64,000 nt of DNA, taken from NCBI GenBank assembly GCA_963580455.1, contig OY756968.1, positions 15,345,996 to 15,409,995 on the forward strand, written 5' to 3'. Each line of letters starts with the position of its first letter. Positions within the stretch are counted from its first letter, which is position 1. Origin of the DNA: Euonymus europaeus (Eukaryota; Streptophyta; Magnoliopsida; Celastrales; Celastraceae). The notes below the pieces were generated by a model. That model was given only the letters and a program-made list of their open reading frames with translations, searched no databases and had not been told where the DNA came from. Made by a program: the position numbers and the translations under genes. This document shows, one piece after another, positions 12,597-24,570 of the stretch.

Positions 12597-15321
12597 AAGT
12601 TCGTGTTTTGGGATCAAAATAATCTATGAAGCTTATACTCGTAAAATTTGACATAGAAGAACAATAAGAAGTGTACATAGAACAATTTTGATGGTCCGAA
12701 GTTGCTCAACTCTCGTTATGGAGGAGCTTTTAACGGTTTTGTTCATTTGTCATAGAAAGTTGGTGTTTTGGCATCGAAATAATCTAGGAAACTTATACTC
12801 ATAAAATTTGACATATAAGAACAATAAAAATTGTACTCTGAGCAACGTTGATGGTCCGAAGTTGCTTAACTCTCTCTATGGAGGAGCTTTTAACGGTTTT
12901 GTCCATTTGTCAAAGAAAGTTGGAGTTTTGGCATCGAAATAATCTATGAAGCTTATACTCGTAAAATTTGACATAAAAGAACAATAAAAATTGTACACCG
13001 AGCAACGTTGATGGTCCGAAGTTGCTCAACTCTCTCTAAGGAGGAGCTGTTAAAGGGTTTCGTCCATTTGTCGTAGGAAGTTCGTGTTTTGGCATCGAAA
13101 TAATCTAGGAAGCTTATACACATAAAATTTGACATATAAGAACAATAAAAATTGTACACTGAGCAACGTTGATGGTCCGAAGTTGCTCAACTCTCTCTAT
13201 GGAAGAGCTTTTAACGGTTTTATCCATTTGTCATAGGATAGTTGGTGTTTTGGCATCGAAATAATCTATGAAGCTTATACTCGTAAAATTTGACATAGAA
13301 GAACAATAAAAGTCTATCCCGAGCAACTTCGATGGTCCGAAGTTGCTCGACTTTCTCTATGGAGGAGCTTTAAACGGTTTCGTCCATTTGTGATAGAAAG
13401 TTGGTGTTTTGGCATCGAAATAATCTATGAAGCTTACGCTCGTAAAACTTGACATATAAGAACAATAAAAAAATTTACACTGAGCAACTTTGATGGTCCG
13501 AAGTTGCTCAACTCTCTCTATGGAGGAGCTTTTAACGGTTTTGTCCATTTGTCATAGAAAATTGGTGTTTTGGCATCGAAATAATCTAGGAAGCTTATAC
13601 TCGTAAAATTTGACATAGAAGAACAAGAAAAAGTCTACATAGAGCAATTTTGATGGTCCGAAGTTGCTCAACTCTGTCTATAGAAGACCTTTTAAGGATT
13701 TCGTCCATTTGTGATAGAAAGTTAGTGTTTTGGCATCGAAATAATCATGGAAGCTTATACTCGTAAAATTTGACAAACAAGAACAATAAAACGTGTACAT
13801 AGAGCAATTTTGATGTTCCGAAGTTGCTCAACTCTCTCTATGGAGGAGCTTTTAACGGTTTTGTCCATTTGTCATAGAAAGTTGGTGTTTTAGCATCGAA
13901 ATATTCTATGAAGCTTATACTCGTAAAATTTGACATATAAGAACAATAAAAATTGTACACTGAGCAACGTTGATGGTCCGAAGTTGCTCAACTCTTTTAT
14001 ATGGAGGAGCTTTTATCGGTTTTGTCCATTTGTCATAGAAAGTTGTTGTTTTGGGATCAAAATAATCTATGAAGCTTATACTCGTAAAATTTGACATATA
14101 AGAACAATAAAAATTGTACATCGAGCAACTTTGATGGTCCGAAGTTGCTCAACTCTCTCTATGGAGGAGCTTTTAACGGTTTTATCCATTTGTCATAGAA
14201 AGTTGGTGTTTTAGCATCGAAATAATCTATAAAGCTTATACTCGTAAAGTTTGACATAAAAGAACAATAAAAATTGTACACCGAGCAACGTTGATGGTCC
14301 GAAGTTGCTCAACTCTCTCTAAGGAGGAGCTGTTAAAGGGTTTCGTCCATTTGTCGTAGGAAGTTCGTGTTTTGGCATCGAAATAATCTAGGAAGCTTAT
14401 ACACATAAAATTTGACATATAAGAACAATAAAAATTGTACACTGAGCAACGTTGATGGTCCGAAGTTGCTCAACTCTCTCTATGGAGGAGCTTTTAACGG
14501 TTTTGTCCATTTGTCATAGGATAGTTGGTGTTTTGGCATTGAAATAATCTATGAAGCTTATACTCGTAAAATTTGACATAGAAGAACAATAAAAGTCTAT
14601 CCCGAGCAACTTTGATCGTTCGAAGTTGCTCAACTCTCTCTATGGAGGAGCTTTTAACGGTTTTGTCCATTTGTCATAGAAAGTTGGTGTTTTGGCATCG
14701 AAATAATCTAAGAAGCTTAAACTCGTAAAATTTGACATATAAGAACAATAAAAATAGTACATCGAGCAACTTCGATGGTCCGAAGTTGCTCAACTCTCTC
14801 TATGGAGGAACTTTTAACGGTTTTGTCCATTTGTCATAGAAAGTATGTGTTTTGACATTGAAATAATCTATGAAGCTTAAACTCGTAAAATTTGACATAT
14901 AAAAACTATAAAAATTGTACATCGAGCAACTTTGATGATCCGAAGTTGCTCAACTCTCTCTATGGAGGAGCTTTTCAATGGTTTCTTCCATTTGTCATAG
15001 AAAGTTGGTGTTTTGGCATCGAAATAATCTATGAATCTTATACTCCTAAAATTTAATATATAAGAACAATAAAAAGTGTACACCGAGCAACTTTGATGGT
15101 CCGAAGTTGCTCAACTCTCTCTATGGAGGAGCTTTTAACGGTTTTGTCCATTTGTCATAGAAATTTGGTGTTTTGGCATCCAAATAATCTTGGAAGCTTA
15201 TACTCATAAAATTTGACATATAAGAACAATAAAAATTGTACACCGAGCAACTTTGATGGTCCGAAGTTGCTCAACTCTCTCTATGGAGGAGCTTTTAACG
15301 GTTTTGTCCATTTGTCATAGA
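12597..15321. repeat. 17-monomer HOR, copy C2
   Basis: This is the second 2725-bp unit, with the same monomer order as the first. Private changes are few. One informative difference is near 13560: here AGAAAATTGGTG and CATCGAAATAATCTAGG, as in the composite unit at about 3470, while the first copy has AGAAATTTGGTG and CATCCAAATAATCTTGG. Patches of sequence have evidently been swapped between units. Confidence 0.9.
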
Positions 15322-16600
15322 AAGTTCATGTTTTGGGATCAAAATAATCTATGAAGCTTATACTCGTAAAATTTGACATAGAAGAACAATAAGAAGTGTA
15401 CATAGAACAATTTTGATGGTCCGAAGTTGCTCAACTCTCGTTATGGAGGAGCTTTTAACGGTTTTGTTCATTTGTCAAAGAAAGTTTGTGTTTTGGCATC
15501 GAAATAATCTAGGAAGCTTATACTCATAAAATTTGACATATAAGAACAATAAAAATTGTACTCTGAGCAACGTTGATGGTCCGAAGTTGCTCAACTCTCT
15601 CTATGGAGGAGCTTTTAACGGTTTTGTCCATTTGTCATAGAAAGTTGGAGTTTTGGCATCGAAATAATCTATGAAGCTTATACTCGTAAAATTTGACATA
15701 AAAGAACAATAAAAATTGTACACCGAGCAACGTTGATGGTCCGAAGTTGCTCAACTCTCTCTAAGGAGGAGCTGTTAAAGGGTTTCGTCCATTTGTCGTA
15801 GGAAGTTCGTGTTTTGGCATCGAAATAATCTAGGAAGCTTATACACATAAAATTTGACATATAAGAACAATAAAAATTGTACACTGAGCAACGTTGATGG
15901 TCCGAAGTTGCTCAACTCTCTCTATGGAAGAGCTTTTAACGGTTTTGTCCATTTGTCATAGGATAGTTGCTGTTTTGCCATCGAAATAATCTATGAAGCT
16001 TATACTCGTAAAATTTGACATAGAAGAACAATAAAAGTCTATCCCGAGCAACTTCGATGGTCCGAAGTTGCTCGACTTTCTCTATGGAGGAGCTTTAAAC
16101 GGTTTTGTCCATTTGTCGTAGAAAGTTGGTGTTTTGGCATCGAAATAATCTATGAAGCTTACGCTCGTAAAACTTGACATATAAGAACAATAAAAAAATT
16201 TACACTGAGCGACTTTGATGGTCCGAAGTTGCTCAACTCTCTCTATGGAGGAGCTTTTAACGGTTTTGTCCATTTGTCATAGAAAATTGGTGTTTTGGCA
16301 TCGAAATAATCTAGGAAGCTTATACTCGTAAAATTTGACATAGAAGAACAAGAAAAAGTCTACATAGAGCAATTTTGATGGTCCGAAGTTGCTCAACTTT
16401 GTCTATGGAAGACCTTTTAATGATTTCGTCCATTTGTGATAGAAAGTTAGTGTTTTGGCATCGAAATAATCATGGAAGCTTATACTCGTAAAATTTGACA
16501 AAGAAGAACAATAAAACGTGTACATAGAGCAATTTTGATGTTCCGAAGTTGCTCAACTCTCTCTATGGAGTAGCTTTTAACGGTTTTGTCCATTTGTCAT
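15322..16600. repeat. 17-monomer HOR, truncated copy C3
   Basis: This is the first half of a third 2725-bp unit. Similarity to the second copy ends around 16600, where GAAAGTTGGTGTTTTAGCATCG is replaced by GAAATTTGGTGTTTTGGAATCG, a variant belonging to the mosaic region to the right. Confidence 0.85.
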
Positions 16601-18438
16601 AGAAATTTGGTGTTTTGGAATCGAAATAGTCTAGGAAGCTTAAACTCGTAAAATTTGACATAGAAGAACAATAAAAAGTGTACATTGAGCAACTTTGATG
16701 GTCCGAAGTTGCTCAACTCTCTCTATGGAGGAGCTTTTAATGATTTTGTCCATTTGTCATAGAAAGTTGGTGTTTTGGCATCGAAATAATCTATGAAGCT
16801 TATACTCGTAAAGTTTGACATAAAAGAACAATAAAAATTGTACACCGAGCAACGTTGATGGTCCGAAGTTGCTCAACTCTCTCTAAGGAGGAGCTGTTAA
16901 AGGGTTTCGTCCATTTGTCGTAGGAAGTTCGTGTTTTGGCATCGAAATAATCTAGGAAGCTTATACACATAAAATTTGACATATAAGAACAATAAAAATT
17001 GTACACTGAGCAACGTTGATGGTCCGAAGTTGCTCAACTATCTCTATGGAAGAGCTTTTAACGGTTTTGTCCATTTGTCATAGGATAGTTGGTGTTTTGG
17101 CATCGAAATTATCTATGAAGCTTATACTCGTAAAATTTGACATAGAAGAACAATAAAAAGTGTACATTGAGCAACTTTGATGGTCCGAAGTTGCTCAACT
17201 CTTTCTATGGAGGAGCTTTTATCGGTTTTGTCCATTTGTCATAGAAAGCTGGTGTTTTGGGATCAAAATAATATATGAAGCTTATACTCGTAAAATTTGA
17301 CATAGAAGAACAATAAGAAGTGTACATAGAGCAATTTTGATAGTCCGAAGTTTCTCAACTCTGTCTATGGAGGAGCTTTTAACGATTTCGTCCATTTGTG
17401 ATAGAAAGTTGGTGTTTTGGCATCGAAATAAACTAGCAAACTTATACTCGTAAAATTTGACATTTAAGAACAATAAAAGTCTATCCCGAGCAACTTTGAT
17501 GGTCCGAAGTTGCTCAACTCTCTCTATGGAGGAGCTTTTAACGGTTTTGTCCATTTGTCATAGAAAGTTCGTGTTTTGGGATCAAAATAATCTATGAAGC
17601 TTATACTCGTAAAATTTGACATAGAAGAACAATAAGAAGTGTACATAGAACAATTTTGATGGTCCGAAGTTGCTCAACTCTCGTTATGGAGGAGCTTTTA
17701 ACGGTTTTGTTCATTTTTCATAGAAAGTTGGTGTTTTGGCATCGATATAATCTAGGAAGCTTATACTCATAAAATTTGACATATAAGAACAATAAAAATT
17801 GTACTCTGAGCAACGTTGATGGTCCGAAGTTGCTCAACTCTCTCTATGGAGAAGCTTTTAACGGTTTTGTCCATTTATCATAGAAAGTTGGTGTTTTGGC
17901 ATCGAAATAATCTATGAAGCATATATTCGTAAAATTTTACATAGAAGAACAATAAAAAGTCTATCCCGAGCAACTTCAATCGTCCGAAGTTGCTCAACTC
18001 TCTCTATGGACGAGCTTTTAACGGTTTTGTCCATTTGTCATAGAAAGTTTGTGTTTTGGCATCGAAATAATCTAGGAATCTTAAACTCGTAATATTTGAC
18101 ATATAAGAACAATAAAAATTGTACATCGAGCAACTTTGACGATCCGAAGTTGCTCAACTCTCTCTATGGAAAAACTTTTAACGGTTTTTTCCATTTTTCA
18201 TAGAAACTATGTGTTTTGGCATCGAAATAATCTATGAAGCTTAAAATCGTAAAATTTGACATATAAGAACAATAAAAATTGTACACCGAGCAACTTCGAT
18301 GGTCCAAAGTTGCTCGACTTTCTCTATGGAGGAGCTTTATACGGTTTCGTCCATTTGTGATAGAAAGTTGGTGTTTTGGCATCGAAATAATCTATGAAGC
18401 TTACGCTCGTAAAACTTGACATATAAGAACAATAAAAA
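16601..18438. repeat. Mosaic satellite segment, no local tandem HOR
   Basis: There are eleven or so monomers without an adjacent repeat of the same order. Parts recur elsewhere: 17282-17554 reappears at 20793 and 24633, and about 17560-18100 reappears near 28970-29510 at an offset of 11,388 bp, including the private marker ACTTCAATCG (17973 and 29361). The segment therefore looks assembled from blocks that also serve distant parts of the array. No gene is seen. Confidence 0.8.
17167..17198. repeat. 11-bp inverted repeat, T-A-closed form of the dyad
   Basis: The arms TTGAGCAACTT (17167-17177) and AAGTTGCTCAA (17188-17198) are perfect reverse complements around a 10-nt centre. The outer pairs are T-A here, where the variant at 337 has C-G. 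The inner GAGCAACTT/AAGTTGCTC core is shared. Many monomers whose left flank reads CATTGAGC have this form. Monomers with GAGCAACG or GAGCAATTT on the left have a weakened arm. Confidence 0.82.
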
Positions 18439-18475
18439 AATTTACACTGAGCAAATTTACACTGAGCAACTTCTA
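18439..18475. repeat. Rearranged monomer: 15-bp duplication and loss of one hairpin arm
   Basis: The 15-bp segment ATTTACACTGAGCAA is present twice in tandem. The second copy runs straight into TTCTATGGAGGAG, so about 27 bp of the usual monomer is missing, including the loop and the whole right arm AAGTTGCTC of the dyad. This is the only monomer I saw with this structure. Slippage at a hairpin during replication would explain it; that mechanism is inferred. Confidence 0.85.
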
Positions 18476-19440
18476 TGGAGGAGCTTTTAACGGTTTTGTC
18501 CATTTGTCATAGAAAATTGGTGTTTTGGCATCGAAATAATCTAGGAAGCTTGTACTCGTAAAATTTGACATAGAAGAACAAGAAAAAGTCTACATAGAGC
18601 AATTTTGATGGTCCGAAGTTGCTCAACTCTGTCTATGGAAGACCTTTTAAGGATTTCGTCCATTTGTGATAGAAAGTTAGTGTTTTGGCATCGAAACAAT
18701 CATGGAAGCTTATACTCGTAAAATTTGACAAACAAGAACAATAAAACGTGTACATAGAGCAATTTTGATGTTCCGAAGTTGCTCAACTCTCTCTATGGAG
18801 GAGCTTTTAACGGTTTTGTCCATTTGTCAAAGAAAGTTGGTGTTTTAGCATCGAAATAATCTATGAAGCTTATACTCGTAAAATTTGACATATAAGAACA
18901 ATAAAAATTGTACACCGAGCAACGTTGATGGTCCGAAGTTGCTCAACTCTTTTATATGGAGGAGCTTTTATCGGTTTTGTCCATTTGTCATAGAAAGTTG
19001 TTGTTTTGGGATCAAAATAATCTATGAAGCTTATACTCGTAAAATTTGACATATAAGAACAATAAAAATTGTACATCGAGCAACTTTGATGGTCCGAAGT
19101 TGCTCAACTCTCTCTATGGAGGAGCTTTTAACGGTTTTGTCCATTTGTCATAGAAAGTTGGTGTTTTAGCATCGAAATAATCTATGAAGCTTATACTCGT
19201 AAAGTTTGACATAAAAGAACAATAAAAATTGTACACCGAGCAACGTTGATGGTCCGAAGTTGCTCAACTCTCTCTAAGGAGGAGCTGTTAAAGGGTTTCG
19301 TCCATTTGTCGTAGGAAGTTCGTGTTTTGGCATCGAAATAATCTAGGAAGCTTATACACATAAAATTTGACATATAAGAACAATAAAAATTGTACACTGA
19401 GCAACGTTGATGGTCCGAAGTTGCTCAACTATCTCTATGG
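18476..19440. repeat. Block copied from the 17-mer/10-mer family
   Basis: Six monomers line up with 13521-14485 at a constant offset of 4955 bp, including the CTCTTTTATATGGAGGAGC variant (about 18945) and the GCTGTTAAAGGG variant (about 19285). The segment is an isolated patch of the C/B type inside the mosaic region. From 19440 to 19769 the order goes back to the 9-mer-type monomers, including the TCTATCCCGAGCAACTTCG hairpin variant near 19553. Confidence 0.82.
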
Positions 19441-19769
19441 AAGAGCTTTTAACGGTTTTGTCCATTTGTCATAGGATAGTTGGTGTTTTGGCATCGAAAT
19501 AATCTATGAAGCTTATACTCGTAAAATTTGACATAGAAGAACAATAAAAGTCTATCCCGAGCAACTTCGATGGTCCGAAGTTGCTCGACTTTCTCTATGG
19601 AGGAGCTTTAAACGGTTTTGTCCATTTGTCGTAGAAAGTTGGTGTTTTGGCATCGAAATAATCTATGAAGCTTACGCTCGTAAAACTTGGCATATAACAA
19701 CAATAAAAAAATTTACACTGAGCAACTTTGATGGTCCGAAGTTGCTCAACTCTCTCTATGGAGGAGCTT

Positions 19770-21720
19770 TTAACGGTTTTGTCCATTTGTCATAGAAAAT
19801 TGGTGTTTTGGCATCGAAATAATCTAGGAAGCTTATACTCGTAAAATTTGACATAGAAGAACAAGAAAAAGTCTATATAGAGCAATTTTGATGGTTCGAA
19901 GTTGCTCAACTCTGTCTATGGAAGACCTTTTAAGGATTTCGTCCATTTGTGATAGAAAGTTAGTTTTTTGGCATCGAAATAATCATGGAAGCTTATACTC
20001 GTAAAATTTGACAAAGAAGAACAATAAAACGTGTACATAGAGCAATTTTGATGTTCCGAAGTTGCTCAACTCTCTCTATGGAGTAGCTTTTAACGGTTTT
20101 GTCCATTTGTAATAGAAAGTTGGTGTTTTAGCATCGAAATAATCTATGAAGCTTATACTCGTAAAATTTGACATATAAGAACAATAAAAATTGTACACCG
20201 AGCAACGTTGATGGTCCGAAGTTGCTCAACTCTTTTATATGGAGGAGCTTTTATCGGTTTTGTCCATTTGTCATAGAAAGTTGTTGTTTTGGGATCAAAA
20301 TAATCTATGAAGCTTATACTCGTAAAATTTGACATAGAAGAACAACAAGAAGTGTACATAGAGCAATTTTGATAGTCCAAAGTTTCTCAACTCTGTCTAT
20401 GGAGGAGCTTTTAACGATTTCGTCCATTTGCGATAGAAAGTTGGTGTTTTGGCATCGAAATAATCTAGGAAACTTATACTCGTAAAATTTGACATTTAAG
20501 AACAATAAAAGTCTATCCCGAGCAACTTTGATGGTCCGAAGTTGCTCAACTCTCTCTATCGAGGAGCTTTTAACGGTTTTGTCCATTTCTCATAGAAAGT
20601 TGGTGTTTTGGCATCGAAGTAGTCTATGAAGCTTAAACTCGTAAAATTTGACATAGAAGAACAATAAAAAGTGTACATTGAGCAACTTTGATGGTCCGAA
20701 GTTGCTCAACTCTTTCTATGGAGGAGCTTTTATCGGTTTTGTCCATTTGTCATAGAAAGCTGGTGTTTTGGGATCAAAATAATATATGAAGCTTATACTC
20801 GTAAAATTTGACATAGAAGAACAATAAGAAGTGTACATAGAGCAATTTTGATAGTCCGAAGTTTCTCAACTCTGTCTATGGAGGAGCTTTTAACGATTTC
20901 GTCCATTTGTGATAGAAAGTTGGTGTTTTGGCATCGAAATAATCTAGCAAACTTATACTCGTAAAATTTGACATTTAAGAACAATAAAAGTCTATCCCGA
21001 GCAACTTTGATCGTCCGAAGTTGCTCAACTCTCTCTATGGAGGAGCTTTTAACGGTTTTGTCCATTTCTCATAGAAAGTTGGTGTTTCGGCATCGAAGTA
21101 GTCTATGAAGCATAAACTCGTAAAATTGGACATAGAAGAACAACAAAAAGTGTACATTGAGCAACTTTGATGGTCCGAAGTTGCTCAACTCTCTCTATGG
21201 AGGAGCTTTTAACGGTTTTGTCCATTTGTCATAGAAAGTTGGTGTTTTGGCATCGAAATAATCTAGGAAGCTTATACTCATAAAATTTGACATATAAGAA
21301 CAATAAAAATTGTACACTGAGCAACGTTGATGGTCCAAAGTTGGTCAACTCTCTCTATGGAAGAGCTTTTAACGTTTTTGTCCATTTGTCATAGAAAGTT
21401 GGTGTTTCGGCATCGAAATAATCTAGGAAGCTTATACTCCTAAAATTTCACATATAAAAACAATAAAAAGTGTACACCGAGCAACTTTGATGGTCCGAAG
21501 TTGCTCAACTCTCTCTTTGGAGGAGCTTTTAACGGTTTTGTCCATTTGTCATAGAAATTTGGTGTTTTGGAATCGAAATAGTCTAGGAAGCTTAAACTCG
21601 TAAAATTTGACATAGAAGAACAATAAAAACTGTACATTGAGCAACTTTGATGGTCCGAAGTTGCTCAACTCTCTCTATGGAGGAGCTTTTAATGATTTTG
21701 TCCATTTGTCATAGAAAGTT
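19770..21720. repeat. Left copy of a duplication at 3840-bp offset
   Basis: About twelve monomers recur at 23610-25560. Shared private markers are the three-frame-open CAACAAGAAGTGTACATAGAGC monomer near 20343, TAGTCCGAAGTTTCTC near 20851, CATCGAAGTAGTCTATG near 20610, and TCCAAAGTTGGTCAAC near 21334. 3840 bp equals 24 monomers. The intervening part is filled by the tandem 9-mer described below. Confidence 0.85.
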
Positions 21721-23029
21721 GGTGTTTTGGCATCGAAATAATCTATGAAGCTTATACTCGTAAAGTTTGACATAAAAGAACAATAAAAATTGTACACCGA
21801 GCAACGTTGATGGTCCGAAGTTGCTCAACTCTCTCTAAGGAGGAGCTGTTAAAGGGTTTCGTCCATTTGTCGTAGGAAGTTCGTGTTTTGGCATCGAAAT
21901 AATCTAGGAAGCTTATACACATAAAATTTGACATATAAGAACAATAAAAATTGTACACTGAGCAACGTTGATGGTCCGAAGTTGCTCAACTATCTCTATG
22001 GAAGAGCTTTTAACGGTTTTGTCCATTTGTCATAGGATAGTTGGTGTTTTAGCATCGAAATAATCTATGAAGCTTATACTCGTAAAATTTGACATAGAAG
22101 AACAATAAAAGTCTATCCCGAGCAACTTCGATGGTCCGAAGTTGCTCGACTTTCTCTATGGAGGAGCTTTAAACGGTTTTGTCCATTTGTCATAGAAAAT
22201 TGGTGTTTTGGCATCGAAATAATCTAGGAAGCTTATACTCATAAAATTTGACATAGAAGAACAAGAAAAAGTCTACATAGAGCAATTTTGATGGTTCGAA
22301 GTTGCTCAACTCTGTCTATGGAAGACCTTTTAAGGATTTCGTCCATTTGTGATAGAAAGTTAGTTTTTGGCATCGAAATAATCATGGAAGCTTATACTAG
22401 TAAAATTTGACAAAGAAGAACAATAAAACGTGTACATAGAGCAATTTTGATGTTCCGAAGTTGCTCAACTCTCTCTATGGAGTAGCTTTTAACGGTTTTG
22501 TCCATTTGTCATAGAAAGTTGGTGTTTTAGCATCGAAATAATCTATGAAGCTTATACTCGTAAAATTTGACATATAAGAACAATAAAAATTGTACACCGA
22601 GCAACGTTGATGGTCCGAAGTTGCTCAACTCTTTTATATGGAGGAGCTTTTATCGGTTTTGTCCATTTGTCATAGAAAGTTGTTGTTTTGGGATCAAAAT
22701 AATCTATGAAGCTTATACTCGTAAAATTTGACATAGAAGAACAACAAGAAGTGTACATAGAGCAATTTTGATAGTCCAAAGTTTCTCAACTCTGTCTATG
22801 GAGGAGCTTTTAACGATTTCGTCCATTTGCGATAGAAAGTTGGTGTTTTGGCATCGAAATAATCTAGGAAACTTATACTCGTAAAATTTGACATTTAAGA
22901 ACAATAAAAGTCTATCCCGAGCAACTTTGATGGTCCGAAGTTGCTCAACTCTCTCTATCGAGGAGCTTTTAACGGTTTTGTCCATTTCTCATAGAAAGTT
23001 CGTGTTTTGGCATCGAAGTAGTCTATGAA
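21590..23029. repeat. 9-monomer tandem unit D1 (1440 bp)
   Basis: This is the first of two adjacent units repeating at 1440-1441 bp. The order includes the GCTGTTAAAGGG variant, the CAACTATCTCTATGG variant, the TCTATCCCGAGCAACTTCG hairpin variant and the CTCTTTTATATGGAGG variant. One base is lost from a T-run near 22364 relative to the second unit, which explains the one-base change in offset. This 9-mer is different in content from the A-type 9-mer at the left edge. Confidence 0.87.
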
Positions 23030-24570
23030 GCTTAAACTCGTAAAATTTGACATAGAAGAACAATAAAAAGTGTACATTGAGCAACTTTGATGGTCCGAAG
23101 TTGCTCAACTCTTTCTATGGAGGAGCTTTTAATGATTTTGTCCATTTGTCATAGAAAGTTGGTGTTTTGGCATCGAAATAATCTATGAAGCTTATACTCG
23201 TAAAGTTTGACATAAAAGAACAATAAAAATTGTACACCGAGCAACGTTGATGGTCCGAAGTTGCTCAACTCTCTCTAAGGAGGAGCTGTTAAAGGGTTTC
23301 GTCCATTTGTCGTAGGAAGTTCGTGTTTTGGCATCGAAATAATCTAGGAAGCTTATACACATAAAATTTGACATATAAGAACAATAAAAATTGTACACTG
23401 AGCAACGTTGATGGTCCGAAGTTGCTCAACTATCTCTATGGAAGAGCTTTTAACGGTTTTGTCCATTTGTCATAGGATAGTTGGTGTTTTAGCATCGAAA
23501 TAATCTATGAAGCTTATACTCGTAAAATTTGACATAGAAGAACAATAAAAGTCTATCCCGAGCAACTTCGATGGTCCGAAGTTGCTCGACTTTCTCTATG
23601 GAGGAGCTTTAAACGGTTTTGTCCATTTGTCATAGAAAATTGGTGTTTTGGCATCGAAATAATCTAGGAAGCTTATACTCATAAAATTTGACATAGAAGA
23701 ACAAGAAAAAGTCTACATAGAGCAATTTTGATGGTTCGAAGTTGCTCAACTCTGTCTATGGAAGACCTTTTAAGGATTTCGTCCATTTGTGATAGAAAGT
23801 TAGTTTTTTGGCATCGAAATAATCATGGAAGCTTATACTAGTAAAATTTGACAAAGAAGAACAATAAAACGTGTACATAGAGCAATTTTGATGTTCCGAA
23901 GTTGCTCAACTCTCTCTATGGAGTAGCTTTTAACGGTTTTGTCCATTTGTCATAGAAAGTTGGTGTTTTAGCATCGAAATAATCTATGAAGCTTATACTC
24001 GTAAAATTTGACATATAAGAACAATAAAAATTGTACACCGAGCAACGTTGATGGTCCGAAGTTGCTCAACTCTTTTATATGGAGGAGCTTTTATCGTTTT
24101 TGTCCATTTGTCATAGAAAGTTGTTGTTTTGGGATCAAAATAATCTATGAAGCTTATACTCGTAAAATTTGACATAGAAGAACAACAAGAAGTGTACATA
24201 GAGCAATTTTGATAGTCCAAAGTTTCTCAACTCTGTCTATGGAGGAGCTTTTAACGATTTCGTCCATTTGCGATAGAAAGTTGGTGTTTTGGCATCGAAA
24301 TAATCTAGGAAACTTATACTCGTAAAATTTGACATTTAAGAACAATAAAAGTCTATCCCGAGCAACTTTGATGGTCCGAAGTTGCTCAACTCTCTCTATC
24401 GAGGAGCTTTTAACGGTTTTGTCCATTTCTCATAGAAAGTTCGTGTTTTGGCATCGAAGTAGTCTATGAAGCTTAAACTCGTAAAATTTGACATAGAAGA
24501 ACAATAAAAAGTGTACATTGAGCAACTTTGATGGTCCGAAGTTGCTCAACTCTTTCTATGGAGGAGCTTT
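23030..24570. repeat. 9-monomer tandem unit D2 (1441 bp) plus a short tail
   Basis: This is the second unit, almost identical to the first. The match to the first unit's order ends at about 24570, where TCTTTCTATGGAGGAGC continues with TTTTATCGG instead of TTTTAATGATT. From about 23610 the sequence also matches 19770 onward at the 3840-bp offset, so the 9-mer tandem arose inside a longer duplicated block. Confidence 0.86.

Noticed and set aside
18439..18475. Transposon target-site duplication (15-bp repeat)
   Set aside because: The two 15-bp copies are directly adjacent with nothing inserted between them, so a slippage event fits better.
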